Origin: Neobacillus bataviensis
GTDB lineage: Bacteria > Bacillota > Bacilli > Bacillales_B > DSM-18226
Length of the DNA stretch: 52,075 nucleotides
Direction: 5' to 3'
NCBI RefSeq assembly: GCF_019969725.1
Contig: NZ_JAHXYW010000023.1
Span: 1 to 52,075 of the forward strand
Shown: piece after piece, positions 10,984 to 19,711 of the stretch
Position numbering within the stretch: the stretch's first letter is position 1
Layout of the letters: every line of letters begins with the position of its first letter
The notes under the pieces: generated by a model
The model's database searches: none
Seen by the model: the letters and a program-made list of their open reading frames with translations, nothing else
Told to the model about the DNA's origin: nothing
Program-made: the position numbers and the translations under genes

Positions 10984-11532
10984 TTATTGATTATTGCTGT
11001 ATACCTCTGGTTTTAGTACCCCAATATATGGAAGGTTTCGATATTTTTCAATGTAATCTAACCCATAACCGACAACAAACTCATCAGGAACAATAAACCC
11101 TACATAGTCTGCTTGAATTTTGCTCTTTCTTCCGGTCGGCTTATCAAGTAAAGTGACAATCTTGATGGATTTCGCTTTACGGTAACGGAATAAATCGACT
11201 AAATAGCTAAGAGTAAGCCCACTGTCGATGATATCCTCGATAATTAAAATATCTCTGCCTTCAACAGATGTGTCTAGGTCCTTAATGATTTTGACTTCAC
11301 CTGAGGATACTAATCCCGTACCATAGCTGGAAACATCCATGAAGTCCATTTCTAAATAGCAGTCCATTCGTTTTAACAAATCAGCCATGAAAGGCATGGC
11401 TCCCTTTAGAACCCCAATTGCAAGCGGGAAACGGTCTTGATACTCTTCGGTTAAGTGCGCCGCAAGATCCCTAATTTTTTCTTGTATTTCCTCTTCTGAA
11501 ACTAATACCTTTTCAATATCCTGGTTCATCAT
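10984..11532 (-). CDS. hprT: Hypoxanthine-guanine phosphoribosyltransferase
   Basis: Purine salvage enzyme making IMP and GMP from hypoxanthine or guanine and PRPP. The PRPP-binding loop [14 protein letters not shown] lies near 95-108, and the [15 protein letters not shown]-terminal segment is typical. The length is 182 aa. It follows tilS by 22 bp. The tilS-hprT-ftsH order is conserved in Bacillus, where TilS and HprT also act together on ftsH expression. Confidence 0.96.
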   Translation of the reverse strand: MMNQDIEKVLVSEEEIQEKIRDLAAHLTEEYQDRFPLAIGVLKGAMPFMADLLKRMDCYLEMDFMDVSSYGTGLVSSGEVKIIKDLDTSVEGRDILIIEDIIDSGLTLSYLVDLFRYRKAKSIKIVTLLDKPTGRKSKIQADYVGFIVPDEFVVGYGLDYIEKYRNLPYIGVLKPEVYSNNQ

Positions 11533-11554
11533 AATTGTGCCCCCTAGAAGATCA

Positions 11555-12940
11555 TTACTTATTATATGTGAGTAGTATATATTGCTTTGCTGCAGAATCT
11601 ATGCCTTCAAATGATGATTTTTTCAGACCTGGAAGCCAAATAATATTTCCGTCACTGTCCGTTATCACCGGCCAGTTATCCCGGTCATGAACAGGAATTT
11701 TTTGATCAATAAAAATATCCTTTAGCTTTTTCGAACCCTGCATTCCTTTTAATGTCATCCGGTCGCCAATGTGCCGCGTCCGAATGATAATCGGCCATTT
11801 CAACTTTTCCTCATTAAACAAGGCCATGTACGGCTTGTTAGTGGGAATGTCGTCTTTAGCGCGTTCTATCCTAATATTCCCTTTACTTGGCAGCAAAATC
11901 GTGCCTGGCTCGTTCACTTCAAAAAAATAAGGTTTAACCTGATCCGCTTGAAATTGAAAAGATAATTGATGATAGGAGCGAATCACTTTTAAACCACTGG
12001 GAAAGTCAAGTTTACCTGAAGGTTCACTATGACGTATTAAGTGATATACTTGCTCGATATGTACAGCAGAAAGATCAGCCGATTTTCCCATGTAAAGATA
12101 GTTTAATATTAGTTGAATCCCTCTTCTTTGTAAAGGTAAAGGCACTTCTAGAAACTGGTTAATGTCAATGGCTATTTTGCTCTTTTCCCTTATTTTCACT
12201 ACTGTATTCATGTGTCTTTCTGTTAATTCCAGAAGAAAGGTTTCATCTGATTGTAAATCTTCACTAAATCGTTGGAAATTCTCATTCACATGGGGATTTT
12301 CCGTTTTCAAAAACGGGAGAACTTGCTTACGGAATCGATTCCTGCTATAAACTCCTTTTTCATTACTCGGGTCCAGCCTTGGAGTAAGCTCATTGAATTT
12401 ACAATAGCTCCAAATCTCATCCTTGGATAAGCATAAAAATGGACGAAAGATTCGGCCTTTATGAAAAGGGCGAGAAAAAGGTATTCCTGCTCGTGCCATC
12501 CCCGTGCTTCCCCTCGTTGCCCTCATCAGCATCGTTTCGATTTGGTCATCCCCATGATGACCAAGGGCTAAAAAAGGGAAATCATATTTTTCCATAGTAC
12601 TTAAGTAAAAATCATATCGCGCTTCTCTTGCTGCAAGCTGTGAGCTTTTCCCGGTATCTTCCATGATTTTTGGAACATTAATCCGGGCCATTTCAAAGGG
12701 GACTTGATTTTGTTCACAAAAGTTTTTAACAAACATCGCATCCTCATAGGATTCTTGACCGCGGAACATATGGTCAACATGGGCTGCTACAATGGAAAGA
12801 TTCATTTTATCTCTTTCCCCCAGCAAGAAGTGAAGTAACGCTAAAGAATCCGGCCCGCCTGATACACCAACGACAATTTTTTTATTGTTCAGTTTGAAAG
12901 AATGGCGTTCAAGAAAAGCCGTGACCTTTTTTTCCAACAT
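11555..12940 (-). CDS. tilS: tRNA(Ile)-lysidine synthase
   Basis: Attaches lysine to C34 of tRNA-Ile (CAU) so that it reads AUA; essential for decoding. The N-type ATP pyrophosphatase loop SGGPDS is at about 27-32. The central TilS domain is followed by a C-terminal domain with the [20 protein letters not shown] segment that binds tRNA. I chose the ATG at 12940 (461 aa), which has AAGGAAG 8 bp upstream; the frame extends to 12985 without a ribosome site. A good promoter lies 40-70 bp upstream. Confidence 0.94.
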   Translation of the reverse strand: MLEKKVTAFLERHSFKLNNKKIVVGVSGGPDSLALLHFLLGERDKMNLSIVAAHVDHMFRGQESYEDAMFVKNFCEQNQVPFEMARINVPKIMEDTGKSSQLAAREARYDFYLSTMEKYDFPFLALGHHGDDQIETMLMRATRGSTGMARAGIPFSRPFHKGRIFRPFLCLSKDEIWSYCKFNELTPRLDPSNEKGVYSRNRFRKQVLPFLKTENPHVNENFQRFSEDLQSDETFLLELTERHMNTVVKIREKSKIAIDINQFLEVPLPLQRRGIQLILNYLYMGKSADLSAVHIEQVYHLIRHSEPSGKLDFPSGLKVIRSYHQLSFQFQADQVKPYFFEVNEPGTILLPSKGNIRIERAKDDIPTNKPYMALFNEEKLKWPIIIRTRHIGDRMTLKGMQGSKKLKDIFIDQKIPVHDRDNWPVITDSDGNIIWLPGLKKSSFEGIDSAAKQYILLTYNK

Positions 12941-12980
12941 ATAAAAAACTTCCTTATTAAAATAAGATGAGAATATTAAT

Positions 12981-13010
12981 AGCATACCACTACAACGAAG
13001 GAACTATCAA
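12981..13010 (-). promoter_or_regulatory. tilS-hprT promoter (SigA)
   Basis: Minus strand: -35 TTGATA (13010-13005), 18-bp spacer ending in TGG, -10 TATGCT (12986-12981), 41 bp from the tilS ATG. Confidence 0.7.
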
Positions 13011-13085
13011 AATTTAGGCTTTGCTATGCCTATAGAAATATTTTCTTCATTTTAATACGAATAACCTTCAAAATGGTTTCAATAT

Positions 13086-14096
13086 TTATAGTAGTTTTAA
13101 AAAAATATATCCGCTATATAAAACGGCTAATACCGCCGTGATCACAAAAAATTCAATCCATCCGCTCTTTTTCTTCTTTTTCCGATAATGGCGCCTTGAA
13201 ATGGGCGGACTTCCCTGTGATGGCTTCGCCTGGGCCGTAGAGTATGCCTTAGTAGGGCTTTGTTTCGGATTAGAACTTGGATGTTCGTTCAGTAAATCTA
13301 ATAAGTCTGTCCGCATTTGTTTGGCGGTTGTATAATGCCCTTGAAGTGCTTTTAACATTACTTTTTCAAAGGGAATTAACTCCGATTTTTGGCGAATCGC
13401 CTCTCTTAGCTGAGCGATTCCTCCCGTTGTTTTAGTAAAACGTTTCGGATAGGCAGTGTTGATCATGATCATGGCAACCGAGAATAAATCATAGGAGCGT
13501 TCCGCCTTTCTTCCGCCCAGCCCCCAATAGCCACGATCATAAAACTCGGTGAATTCCTTAATGGCTCTGCCTTGGATAGTCGTCCCCCCCACATCAATAC
13601 ATCTAATTTTGGGAGGCGGTCCAGTAACAATTAAATTTTCAGGTTTTAAATCACCGAAAACCCAACCGTTTTCATGCAAGTTATCTAAATCTTTGAGAAG
13701 CTGCAAAAATAAAACAGTCGTCCACGATTTCCCCTTTTGTTGTAAAAAAGAAAGAAAATCAGGGCCGTGAATATATTCCATTACATAAAAGGAAATGCGC
13801 CCGCGATTCGTTTGCCAATCATCTACATCAAGCAAAGAAGGCCCGAGGGATGATGGCCCCTGGACCTTTGCAAAGGATTTTAAAACATTTACCTCAGAGG
13901 TGATCGACATGCCATTATCACTCATTTTTAACGCTACTTGAGTGTCATTGTATTTTGCAAGGTAGACAACCCCGTTTGCTCCAAATCCTAGTTCCTTTAT
14001 AATCGAATATTTATTTCCATGCCATTTTCCTGAAATGACGGTTCCGGGACTGACTTTACATTGACTCTTCAAAGAATGATTCATCATCACGTGCAA
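13086..14096 (-). CDS. yabT: Membrane-anchored Hanks-type Ser/Thr kinase YabT
   Basis: Sporulation protein kinase; in B. subtilis YabT is DNA-stimulated and acts in the forespore. The glycine loop GFGANG is at 37-42, the ATP lysine at K57 (VALK) and the catalytic loop VFGDLKPEN at 146-154 (D149, K151, N154). The metal aspartate D168 is in DVGG. The canonical HRD is FGD here and DFG is DVG. A lysine-rich stretch is followed by one transmembrane helix (about 314-334) at the C-terminus, with no PASTA domains. It overlaps yabS by 41 bp and is presumably cotranscribed from a SigF-type promoter. Confidence 0.93.
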   Translation of the reverse strand: MHVMMNHSLKSQCKVSPGTVISGKWHGNKYSIIKELGFGANGVVYLAKYNDTQVALKMSDNGMSITSEVNVLKSFAKVQGPSSLGPSLLDVDDWQTNRGRISFYVMEYIHGPDFLSFLQQKGKSWTTVLFLQLLKDLDNLHENGWVFGDLKPENLIVTGPPPKIRCIDVGGTTIQGRAIKEFTEFYDRGYWGLGGRKAERSYDLFSVAMIMINTAYPKRFTKTTGGIAQLREAIRQKSELIPFEKVMLKALQGHYTTAKQMRTDLLDLLNEHPSSNPKQSPTKAYSTAQAKPSQGSPPISRRHYRKKKKKSGWIEFFVITAVLAVLYSGYIFLKLL

Positions 14097-14793
14097 GCAG
14101 ACTCCTTAATGATCGTTTTTGACTGAAAGCAGAAAGGGCGGTACGTAGGGCCGGGCCAGTTGGGGTAATCCCTCCGGTTGATAACTGCGAAAAGATACTT
14201 GTCAAAGATTGTAGCTTTGGCGTCCAATCCAGCAATTTTTCGACATCATTCTTTTTCCCGGGAAATACATAAACAGAAAATTGATTTTCTCCCGTCCGGG
14301 CATTTAAGCTAAGCGAAAGGTCTAACAGTGCCTCTTTTACCGTTTCTAGCTTATGCTTCATACTTGCACTTGTGTCGACAAGAATCAACACTTCTAATTC
14401 GACAGTTTCCCCTAATTCGTCGACAACCTCCATGACCTCACCGCGTTTTTCAGGAGGCAGGTCTTCCATTGTTTGCGAACGGCCCAAAATCTGTTGGAGC
14501 TCGCGGTTGACCACACCTTGTATCGTTTGATTCATCGCTTTTCGGGTGACCATCTGCACGGTTTGTGAAAGCTGCTGGGCATAGACAATTTGGCTGACAC
14601 CTCCACCTGACATCGCGATCCCGTCAATTTCGGTCATTCCTTTTTCATCAATAACATCATGCTCCATCACACCAATGACGTTAACGGTAATTCCCTGCTC
14701 TTTGGCGAGTGCAGACATCGCGATCGGATCGTCTCCTTGATTGGAGCATCCATCCGTGATCAACAAAATTTGCCGGATTTTCCCTGTATACAT
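14056..14793 (-). CDS. yabS: von Willebrand factor A-domain protein YabS
   Basis: Probable metal-dependent protein-protein interaction factor; precise role unknown. The second half has a clear MIDAS motif DTSAS at 140-144 within a vWA fold. The N-terminal half also begins like a vWA strand (ILLITDGCSN, 9-18), so it may hold two half-domains. A GGAGGG site lies upstream of the ATG. It overlaps yabT, so the vWA protein and the kinase are likely made together in the forespore. The 245-aa length fits my recollection of B. subtilis YabS. Confidence 0.9.
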   Translation of the reverse strand: MYTGKIRQILLITDGCSNQGDDPIAMSALAKEQGITVNVIGVMEHDVIDEKGMTEIDGIAMSGGGVSQIVYAQQLSQTVQMVTRKAMNQTIQGVVNRELQQILGRSQTMEDLPPEKRGEVMEVVDELGETVELEVLILVDTSASMKHKLETVKEALLDLSLSLNARTGENQFSVYVFPGKKNDVEKLLDWTPKLQSLTSIFSQLSTGGITPTGPALRTALSAFSQKRSLRSLLARDDESFFEESM

Positions 14794-14824
14794 AACCTTC
14801 TCCCTCCACTACATGTATTGATAC

Positions 14825-14854
14825 CATTTTCGACCGTGTGGGGGTGATTTATAC
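14825..14854 (-). promoter_or_regulatory. SigF promoter of yabS-yabT
   Basis: Minus strand: GTATA (14854-14850), 15-bp spacer, GTCGAAAATG (14834-14825). The SigF consensus is GYATA-N15-GGNNANANTR, so only the second G of the -10 differs. B. subtilis yabT is reported to be SigF-dependent, which supports this. Confidence 0.65.
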
Positions 14855-14887
14855 ATAATTTTGGAAGGTGCTGTATAAAATAAACAT

Positions 14888-17362
14888 TTATGCATGCTTT
14901 CTTTTTTTATAAACCGGGATGGACGCCCATTTTGGGGTATTATGTTTTATTTTTGCTACGGTTACTGTCATATCGTCAGCAATAACTCCCGCTCTTGAGC
15001 GAATCACTTCCTCCATAATTAAATCGGCTATTTCTTGCGGATCTTCTGTTTCTAATTCATGTAATTTTCGTTTCATCCACAAATCATAATTTTCAACATG
15101 CTTCGGCCCCTCGAACACCCCATCGCTCATCATAATTAACAAATCGCCAGCTTTTAATTGCTCGCTGACAACATCGACTTCAAATTCCTGCAGAATCCCG
15201 ATTGGCAGATTGCTCGCTTGAATCTTAATAATCTTATTACCCCTTTTAATAAAGCTTGGGGTCGAACCAATTTTAAGGAATTTAGCGGCAGCATTCTTTA
15301 AATCAATCATCGCTAAATCCAAGGTAGAAAAAATTTCATCTGTTGTTCTTAGTGAGAGGATCGAATTAATCGATTTGATTGCCACTTTTTCATCAATACC
15401 TGACTGGAGGATCTTTTGTAATAGCTGCAGCGTTTCTTTACTTTCATAATGGGCTCTCTCCCCATTTCCCATGCCATCGCTGATTGCAATTGCATATTTG
15501 CCGAAGCCGAGCTCAATGGTTGAATAACTATCACCAGAAACTAAGCCGCCATCCTTGGCCGCATGGGCTACCCCCGTTTCAACTGTATAAGCCTTTGACG
15601 ACCTAAAGGTAACGTAACAGAACTCATTTGGATAGGTGGCACATTCCTCCTTATTGACGATAATCGTTTCTGCCAGAATATCGGATAGCATCGGTGCAAT
15701 CAGCTTTTCACATTCCCCGTGGCCATTACAGAATGGGACACTCATTTCGATATCAACATTACCAGGCTCCAGGCTATAAATCTCCACTTGCTCAATATGG
15801 ATTCCGAAACCTTGAAGTGCCTCCATGATTTGTTCTTCCTGTTTATAATGATTTTCCCTTTCGCGCTGAATTTCCTTAGCGAAATTATCCATCACCTCGG
15901 ATACACCCAGCAATTGGTCGGCGACAAGCTTTCTGGATTCATGCACCTGCTTTTTTAATTTTTGATTAGCTTGGAAAAACGTTAACTCTTGTCCAATGGT
16001 TTCGTATACCCTTTTCGGACGGGAACATATTTTTTCCCATTCCTTTGAAAGTCTTAAAGAAACATTGCCGTCATTTTGGTCCATTTCATGGATAATTTCT
16101 TCCATATATGAATAAGTTCCTGCAAAATTCTTTGCCCAGCATTGTTCCTTCTTAAAGCAGGTTTGGCATGTCTTTTCCGTTACATTACTCATAAAATAAT
16201 CCATTTCCCGCTGGTCATAATCTTCATTCGGTATAACTTCCGTTTGTGAAAAACTTTTCGACAGCGTATGAAATAGACTTGAAAACTGCGAGACCCGCTG
16301 TGCGGTAACATCACGCATTTTACGCATATATTTTTGCTGCTCCGCTGTATATTCAGGTGTTCCCGGAATATATTTTGCTAATCTTGATGTCAGACTTTGT
16401 GGTGTTAGCAAAAATAAAAGTACGGCCGCAGACGTCTCTAAAACTGTCTGTGTGATCGAACCGCCGCCTTCTCCATACATACCGATTAATAGAGTAGAAA
16501 TAAATAAGCCGATCGAAACACCGATTTTTTTCCCTTCCTTCAATAATCCGCCCAGAACACCAGAAAAGGCCAGTAAACTCATATGATAAAAGCTTGATAC
16601 GCTTGCAAGGCTGAAAATTAATCCCGTCACGACCCCAACGGTTGAGCCAACGGTTGCCCCTGCTATAAAGGAAAAGACTAATACCAAATAACGGGACATG
16701 ATATGCTCTATCGACAAATCATATAGCTTCCAACCAATGGTTCCCGTCATAATCGAAGCAAGCATGATGATGAGGCAGACGATTTCTTCCGTTTTTAATA
16801 ATTGTCTGCGTTTATTTAAGGTCAAGAGCGGGATACTTTGTAAGAAGATCAGGGTTAAAATAAAGGCAAGGCTTGCCTGGACACCGACCATCATCGCATC
16901 ATATAGGGTCAATTGCTTTGAGAGGATGAAGCTTTCTGCTAATTTTCCAATTCCTAAAATAATGCCGACAAAAAGCGGCAAAGCCCTCATTTCATTTGTC
17001 AGCCATTTCCTGCTGACCCGATAAATGACTAGGAAAAGGATTGAGATTGCAAAGGTTGAGGCTGCATTAGCTAATGAAAGGGTGGCTGCTCCTGCAATCA
17101 GCCCAATTAAGGCAAGCGGTGCCCGATCCCTTCTAATTAAATAGACAGAGGCAAAAAAAGGCAGGCAAAATGGGGTCAACTTCGCTAGGATCAGCGCCCT
17201 TCCTAGCAAAAACCCTACTATTAATAATAGAAAACCTTTCTTTATAAAAAAGGACTCTAGTAATAATTGAACTTTTTTGACTCCAAGCCCAGGGTCCCAT
17301 TTTGATGAATGAAGGTTGACTTCTCCGATTGGTTCTATTAAACTCCGCTCTAGCTTTTCCAT
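14888..17362 (-). CDS. spoIIE: Stage II sporulation protein E (PP2C phosphatase)
   Basis: Dephosphorylates the anti-anti-sigma factor SpoIIAA, releasing SigF in the forespore, and interacts with FtsZ at the polar septum. The 824-aa protein has a cytoplasmic N-terminus, about ten transmembrane helices (about 40-330), a central regulatory region with cysteine-rich CQTCFKKEQC near 395-404, and a C-terminal PP2C domain (about 590-800) with ISDGMGNGE and MMSDGVFEG metal-site segments. The ATG has GGGAG 8 bp upstream. The promoter is the unusual 21-bp-spaced type (17398-17430). Confidence 0.97.
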   Translation of the reverse strand: MEKLERSLIEPIGEVNLHSSKWDPGLGVKKVQLLLESFFIKKGFLLLIVGFLLGRALILAKLTPFCLPFFASVYLIRRDRAPLALIGLIAGAATLSLANAASTFAISILFLVIYRVSRKWLTNEMRALPLFVGIILGIGKLAESFILSKQLTLYDAMMVGVQASLAFILTLIFLQSIPLLTLNKRRQLLKTEEIVCLIIMLASIMTGTIGWKLYDLSIEHIMSRYLVLVFSFIAGATVGSTVGVVTGLIFSLASVSSFYHMSLLAFSGVLGGLLKEGKKIGVSIGLFISTLLIGMYGEGGGSITQTVLETSAAVLLFLLTPQSLTSRLAKYIPGTPEYTAEQQKYMRKMRDVTAQRVSQFSSLFHTLSKSFSQTEVIPNEDYDQREMDYFMSNVTEKTCQTCFKKEQCWAKNFAGTYSYMEEIIHEMDQNDGNVSLRLSKEWEKICSRPKRVYETIGQELTFFQANQKLKKQVHESRKLVADQLLGVSEVMDNFAKEIQRERENHYKQEEQIMEALQGFGIHIEQVEIYSLEPGNVDIEMSVPFCNGHGECEKLIAPMLSDILAETIIVNKEECATYPNEFCYVTFRSSKAYTVETGVAHAAKDGGLVSGDSYSTIELGFGKYAIAISDGMGNGERAHYESKETLQLLQKILQSGIDEKVAIKSINSILSLRTTDEIFSTLDLAMIDLKNAAAKFLKIGSTPSFIKRGNKIIKIQASNLPIGILQEFEVDVVSEQLKAGDLLIMMSDGVFEGPKHVENYDLWMKRKLHELETEDPQEIADLIMEEVIRSRAGVIADDMTVTVAKIKHNTPKWASIPVYKKRKHA

Positions 17363-17397
17363 AAATCACACTCCCTACTAATTCATCGTTGGAGTCT

Positions 17398-17430
17398 ATT
17401 ATAAATTTGCTAGATTCAGAAAATTGTCAA
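17398..17430 (-). promoter_or_regulatory. spoIIE promoter, SigA with 21-bp spacer, Spo0A-activated type
   Basis: Minus strand: -35 TTGACA (17430-17425), spacer of 21 bp, -10 TATAAT (17403-17398). B. subtilis spoIIE and spoIIG have this over-long spacing and need Spo0A~P. A Spo0A-box-like TTGTCAAA reads on the plus strand across the -35. Confidence 0.88.
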
Positions 17431-17443
17431 AATAGTGAACGGA

Positions 17444-17474
17444 ATAGTGAAAATCGTTCGACGGTTTTCACTAT
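17444..17474. promoter_or_regulatory. Palindrome with Spo0A-box-like core upstream of spoIIE
   Basis: A perfect 10-bp inverted repeat (ATAGTGAAAA and TTTTCACTAT) surrounds TCGTTCGACGG. Its minus strand contains CGTCGAA, one base from the Spo0A core TGTCGAA. It lies just upstream of the -35. AATAGTGA is also directly repeated at 17431 and 17443. Confidence 0.55.
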
Positions 17475-17496
17475 TTTAATCAATTAATGTCGGAAT

Positions 17497-17671
17497 AAGA
17501 AAAGCGGAAGCGCCTTGACCAGGGAAAAAAGCAGTTCATTTTTTCCTAGGGGCGACAAGCATAAGACAAGCCGGCGGAAAGGTTGCTTTTTAACCTTCTC
17601 GACGGATTGGCTGTAGACCAAAGAGCCCCTAGGCGCTGTAGCTGGACAATTCTCAAAGTCAAAATTGATAC
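17497..17671. repeat. Modular palindromic intergenic repeat, copy 1
   Basis: It starts GCGGAAGCGCC and ends GGCGCTGTAGCTGGACAATTCTC, so the ends are inverted. Inside are a small hairpin (AGGGAAAAAAGCAG type) and a longer module with GGCGACAAGCATAAGAC and ACCTTCTCGACGGATTGGC. Related copies are at 23162, 41511 and 48706. It fills most of the yabR-spoIIE gap, where B. subtilis has tRNA genes; no tRNA was found. Confidence 0.85.
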
Positions 17672-17684
17672 TTTAAAATAAATA

Positions 17685-17716
17685 CAAAAAAGACAAGTCG
17701 TTTGAGACCTGTCTTG
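17685..17716 (-). terminator. yabR terminator
   Basis: Minus strand: stem AAGACAGGTC/GACTTGTCTT with loop TCAAAC, then TTTTTT. Confidence 0.88.
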
Positions 17717-17769
17717 ATCTATTGGATATTCAGTGGAACCTGCTTTTTCCGAAAAAAGCGAGCAGCAAG

Positions 17770-18210
17770 TTAACCCCGTCTAGCTCCTCTTCCTCCACGC
17801 TTGGATTCCGTGTGGCGCTTTAAGGAAGATAAACGATCCTCACTATCTTTTAAAAATTTTGCCATTTTTGTTTCAAAGTTTTCTGGTCTAGCATTGTTAC
17901 GATCGTTTGATCTACCTTGACGAGGACGTTGCGAATGTGAGTGTTGTCTTCTTTCTCTTTCCGGCTGTTCAGGTCTATCCTTTGCCTTTTTAATGGATAG
18001 GCCAATCTTTCCATCCTTCTCAACATTGATGACTTTTACCTCAACTTGGTCGCCAACTTTAAGATGGTCGTTAATATCTTTTACATAGTTGTCAGCAACC
18101 TCACTGATGTGGACGAGTCCTGTTGAGCCATCCGGCAGCTCCACAAACGCTCCGAAATTTGTAATCCCTGTTACCTTTCCCTGTAACTTGCTGCCTACTT
18201 CAATTGACAT
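17770..18210 (-). CDS. yabR: S1 RNA-binding domain protein YabR
   Basis: An S1 domain occupies about residues 5-75 (GSKLQGKVTGITNFGAFVE, then VHISEVADNYV and KVGDQVEVKVINV). The rest is a basic, arginine- and glutamine-rich tail ending in RGGRGARRG, likely unstructured and RNA-binding. This architecture is that of the general stress protein 13/YabR group. Its target RNA is not known. It follows divIC and is ended by a strong terminator, closing the yabP-yabQ-divIC-yabR run. Confidence 0.93.
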   Translation of the reverse strand: MSIEVGSKLQGKVTGITNFGAFVELPDGSTGLVHISEVADNYVKDINDHLKVGDQVEVKVINVEKDGKIGLSIKKAKDRPEQPERERRQHSHSQRPRQGRSNDRNNARPENFETKMAKFLKDSEDRLSSLKRHTESKRGGRGARRG

Positions 18211-18305
18211 AAAAAGAATGTTCCTCCTTAATAATTTAAAAAATCAATCTTACTCTATATTATACAGAAAGAAAAAATTGAGTGTCAATAAGACTACACA
18301 TTGGT

Positions 18306-18689
18306 TCATTTTTCCTTCTTTTCATCTGGGATCGTAAAGATGACTTCGTTTTCCTTAGAGAAAAAGAACTCTTTCCTGGCAAATTTAGCAATGTAGTCAT
18401 CATCATTTAAATTAATTATTTCCTGTTTTAAGTTATCCCGTTCCTTTTTTAAACCAGCAAGCTGGTTGTCCACCTGTTTTTTTTGCGCTATTTTGGCTTC
18501 GAGCTTAGTAGTTTGGGAAAGAAAACTGGAAATCATCAGGTATGATAGTAAGCTGGCAAAAATGAAAAACACCGAAAGGCGTCTAATAACCTGCTTCTTT
18601 TTCCTAGCCGAGGCAATTTCCGCGTACTCCTGCTGGGCAACATAGGTTGTCTGAATCTTGGATACATTTTTTTGGGCTGGCGTTCCCAT
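18306..18689 (-). CDS. divIC: Cell division protein DivIC
   Basis: Small bitopic divisome protein that partners FtsL and DivIB and supports septal peptidoglycan synthesis. The 127-aa protein has a basic cytoplasmic N-terminus, one transmembrane helix at about 37-58, a coiled coil from about 60 to 95, and the conserved end DDDYIAKFARKEFFFSKENEVIF. It lies 12 bp downstream of the yabQ stop and presumably shares its transcript, though an essential division gene must also be expressed in vegetative cells. Confidence 0.95.
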   Translation of the reverse strand: MGTPAQKNVSKIQTTYVAQQEYAEIASARKKKQVIRRLSVFFIFASLLSYLMISSFLSQTTKLEAKIAQKKQVDNQLAGLKKERDNLKQEIINLNDDDYIAKFARKEFFFSKENEVIFTIPDEKKEK

Positions 18690-18701
18690 TCCCTTCCCCC
18701 C

Positions 18702-19334
18702 TTACTCTTTTTTCTTTTTCCACTTATCTTTCCACTTTACAATATAATTCCCGATTTTCTTGAATTTTCCTGCCGTTCTATTATATAACTTCTCGACGGA
18801 TTTTTTAAGACTTTTCGGCAAAAGCTTCCAAAAAACTAATAATATTTTTTGTAAAATAGTGAGAAGGATTTTTACAATGGACATCAAAATCTTAAAAATA
18901 AATTTGACAAGGGATATAAGCCCCCTGCCAATGGAAAGAAGTATGATGATGACCAGTTGGATTAAACCGACGACTGGTTTATACACAAGGAGATGAAAGG
19001 TCTGTTTAATAAATTTGGCAATGGAAATAATCGTTCGAATTAAGAACTCAAGTAAACGGAGGTAGATCCCTTTAAACAAGCTTTGATAGGCTGCGAAGCC
19101 ACAAATTAACGCAATAAAGATATAAAATCGTAATTCTCCATTATTAACGAGGAATAGGGTATAAAAGATAATTATCGCTTGAATCATCCAAAATAATAGA
19201 TCATTAATAAAAACAATCCAGCGCTTTTGTTTGGGGCGGTTTAAAAAACGCTGATACGTATCAAACATGGCTCCAAACACCGACCCCATTCCAATCATCG
19301 AAAGCATCGTTAAAAATTGCGTCGAAAGGGTCAT
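18702..19334 (-). CDS. yabQ: Spore cortex biosynthesis membrane protein YabQ
   Basis: Sporulation protein needed for cortex formation in B. subtilis. The 210-aa sequence has several hydrophobic helices in the first two thirds, with a long amphipathic basic stretch (KSVEKLYNRTAGKFKKI and a lysine-rich end). The N-terminal STQFLTMLSMIGMGSVFGAMFD segment is typical of the family. It overlaps the yabP stop by 4 bp and precedes divIC by 12 bp. The biochemical role is unknown. Confidence 0.92.
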   Translation of the reverse strand: MTLSTQFLTMLSMIGMGSVFGAMFDTYQRFLNRPKQKRWIVFINDLLFWMIQAIIIFYTLFLVNNGELRFYIFIALICGFAAYQSLFKGIYLRLLEFLIRTIISIAKFIKQTFHLLVYKPVVGLIQLVIIILLSIGRGLISLVKFIFKILMSIVKILLTILQKILLVFWKLLPKSLKKSVEKLYNRTAGKFKKIGNYIVKWKDKWKKKKE

Positions 19335-19636
19335 CGGAATAACTTGCTAAAGAAGCCTTTAGCTTTCTCCCCGTGCTGCTCATCTAAGTATACTAAATCA
19401 AAAATCTTCCCCTTGATGGAGACAATGCCCTTTTCAACATCAAGATTCTTCATTTGCAGGTTCTGCCCTTTAATGGCCAAAAATCCCATCGACGTTTCCA
19501 ATAAAAATTCCTCATTATCAAAGCTTTCTACTTGTTTAACACCGGTAATATCAAGTAGCTTTCTCCCCCGCATAATCACATCATGATCAGGAACATTGCT
19601 GCTCTTTTGTGGATTGCTATCATAATATTGGCTCAC
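19331..19636 (-). CDS. yabP: Sporulation protein YabP
   Basis: A 101-aa protein of the YabP/YqfC family, expressed in the mother cell and involved in spore cortex or coat assembly in B. subtilis. Visible features are the PDHDVIMRGRKLLDITGVKQVESFDNEEF segment split over two beta strands (about 16-45) and a second beta-rich half. There is no signal peptide or membrane segment. The start is a GTG with GAGGG 7 bp upstream; that GAGGG lies in one arm of an inverted repeat (19644-19691). It is coupled to yabQ by a 4-bp overlap. Confidence 0.92.
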   Translation of the reverse strand: MSQYYDSNPQKSSNVPDHDVIMRGRKLLDITGVKQVESFDNEEFLLETSMGFLAIKGQNLQMKNLDVEKGIVSIKGKIFDLVYLDEQHGEKAKGFFSKLFR

Positions 19637-19643
19637 TCTTCAT

Positions 19644-19691
19644 CCCTCACAATCATTTGTACAACCTTTTTGATACATATTTATGTGAGGG
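19644..19691 (-). promoter_or_regulatory. Inverted repeat covering the yabP ribosome site; possible SigE promoter inside
   Basis: Minus strand CCCTCACA (19691-19684) and TGTGAGGG (19651-19644) are exact complements 32 bp apart. The 3' arm includes the yabP Shine-Dalgarno GAGGG. Between the arms, AAATATG and TTGTACAAA loosely resemble SigE -35 and -10 elements. The inverted repeat is clear; the promoter is uncertain. Confidence 0.5.
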
Positions 19692-19711
19692 AAAAGAGAT
19701 TTAGAACATTA

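Noticed and set aside
17363..17769. tRNA genes between yabR and spoIIE
   Set aside because: B. subtilis has tRNA genes there, but no clover-leaf, GTTCGAATC-type T-loop or CCA end is present; the space holds the spoIIE promoter and a repeat.
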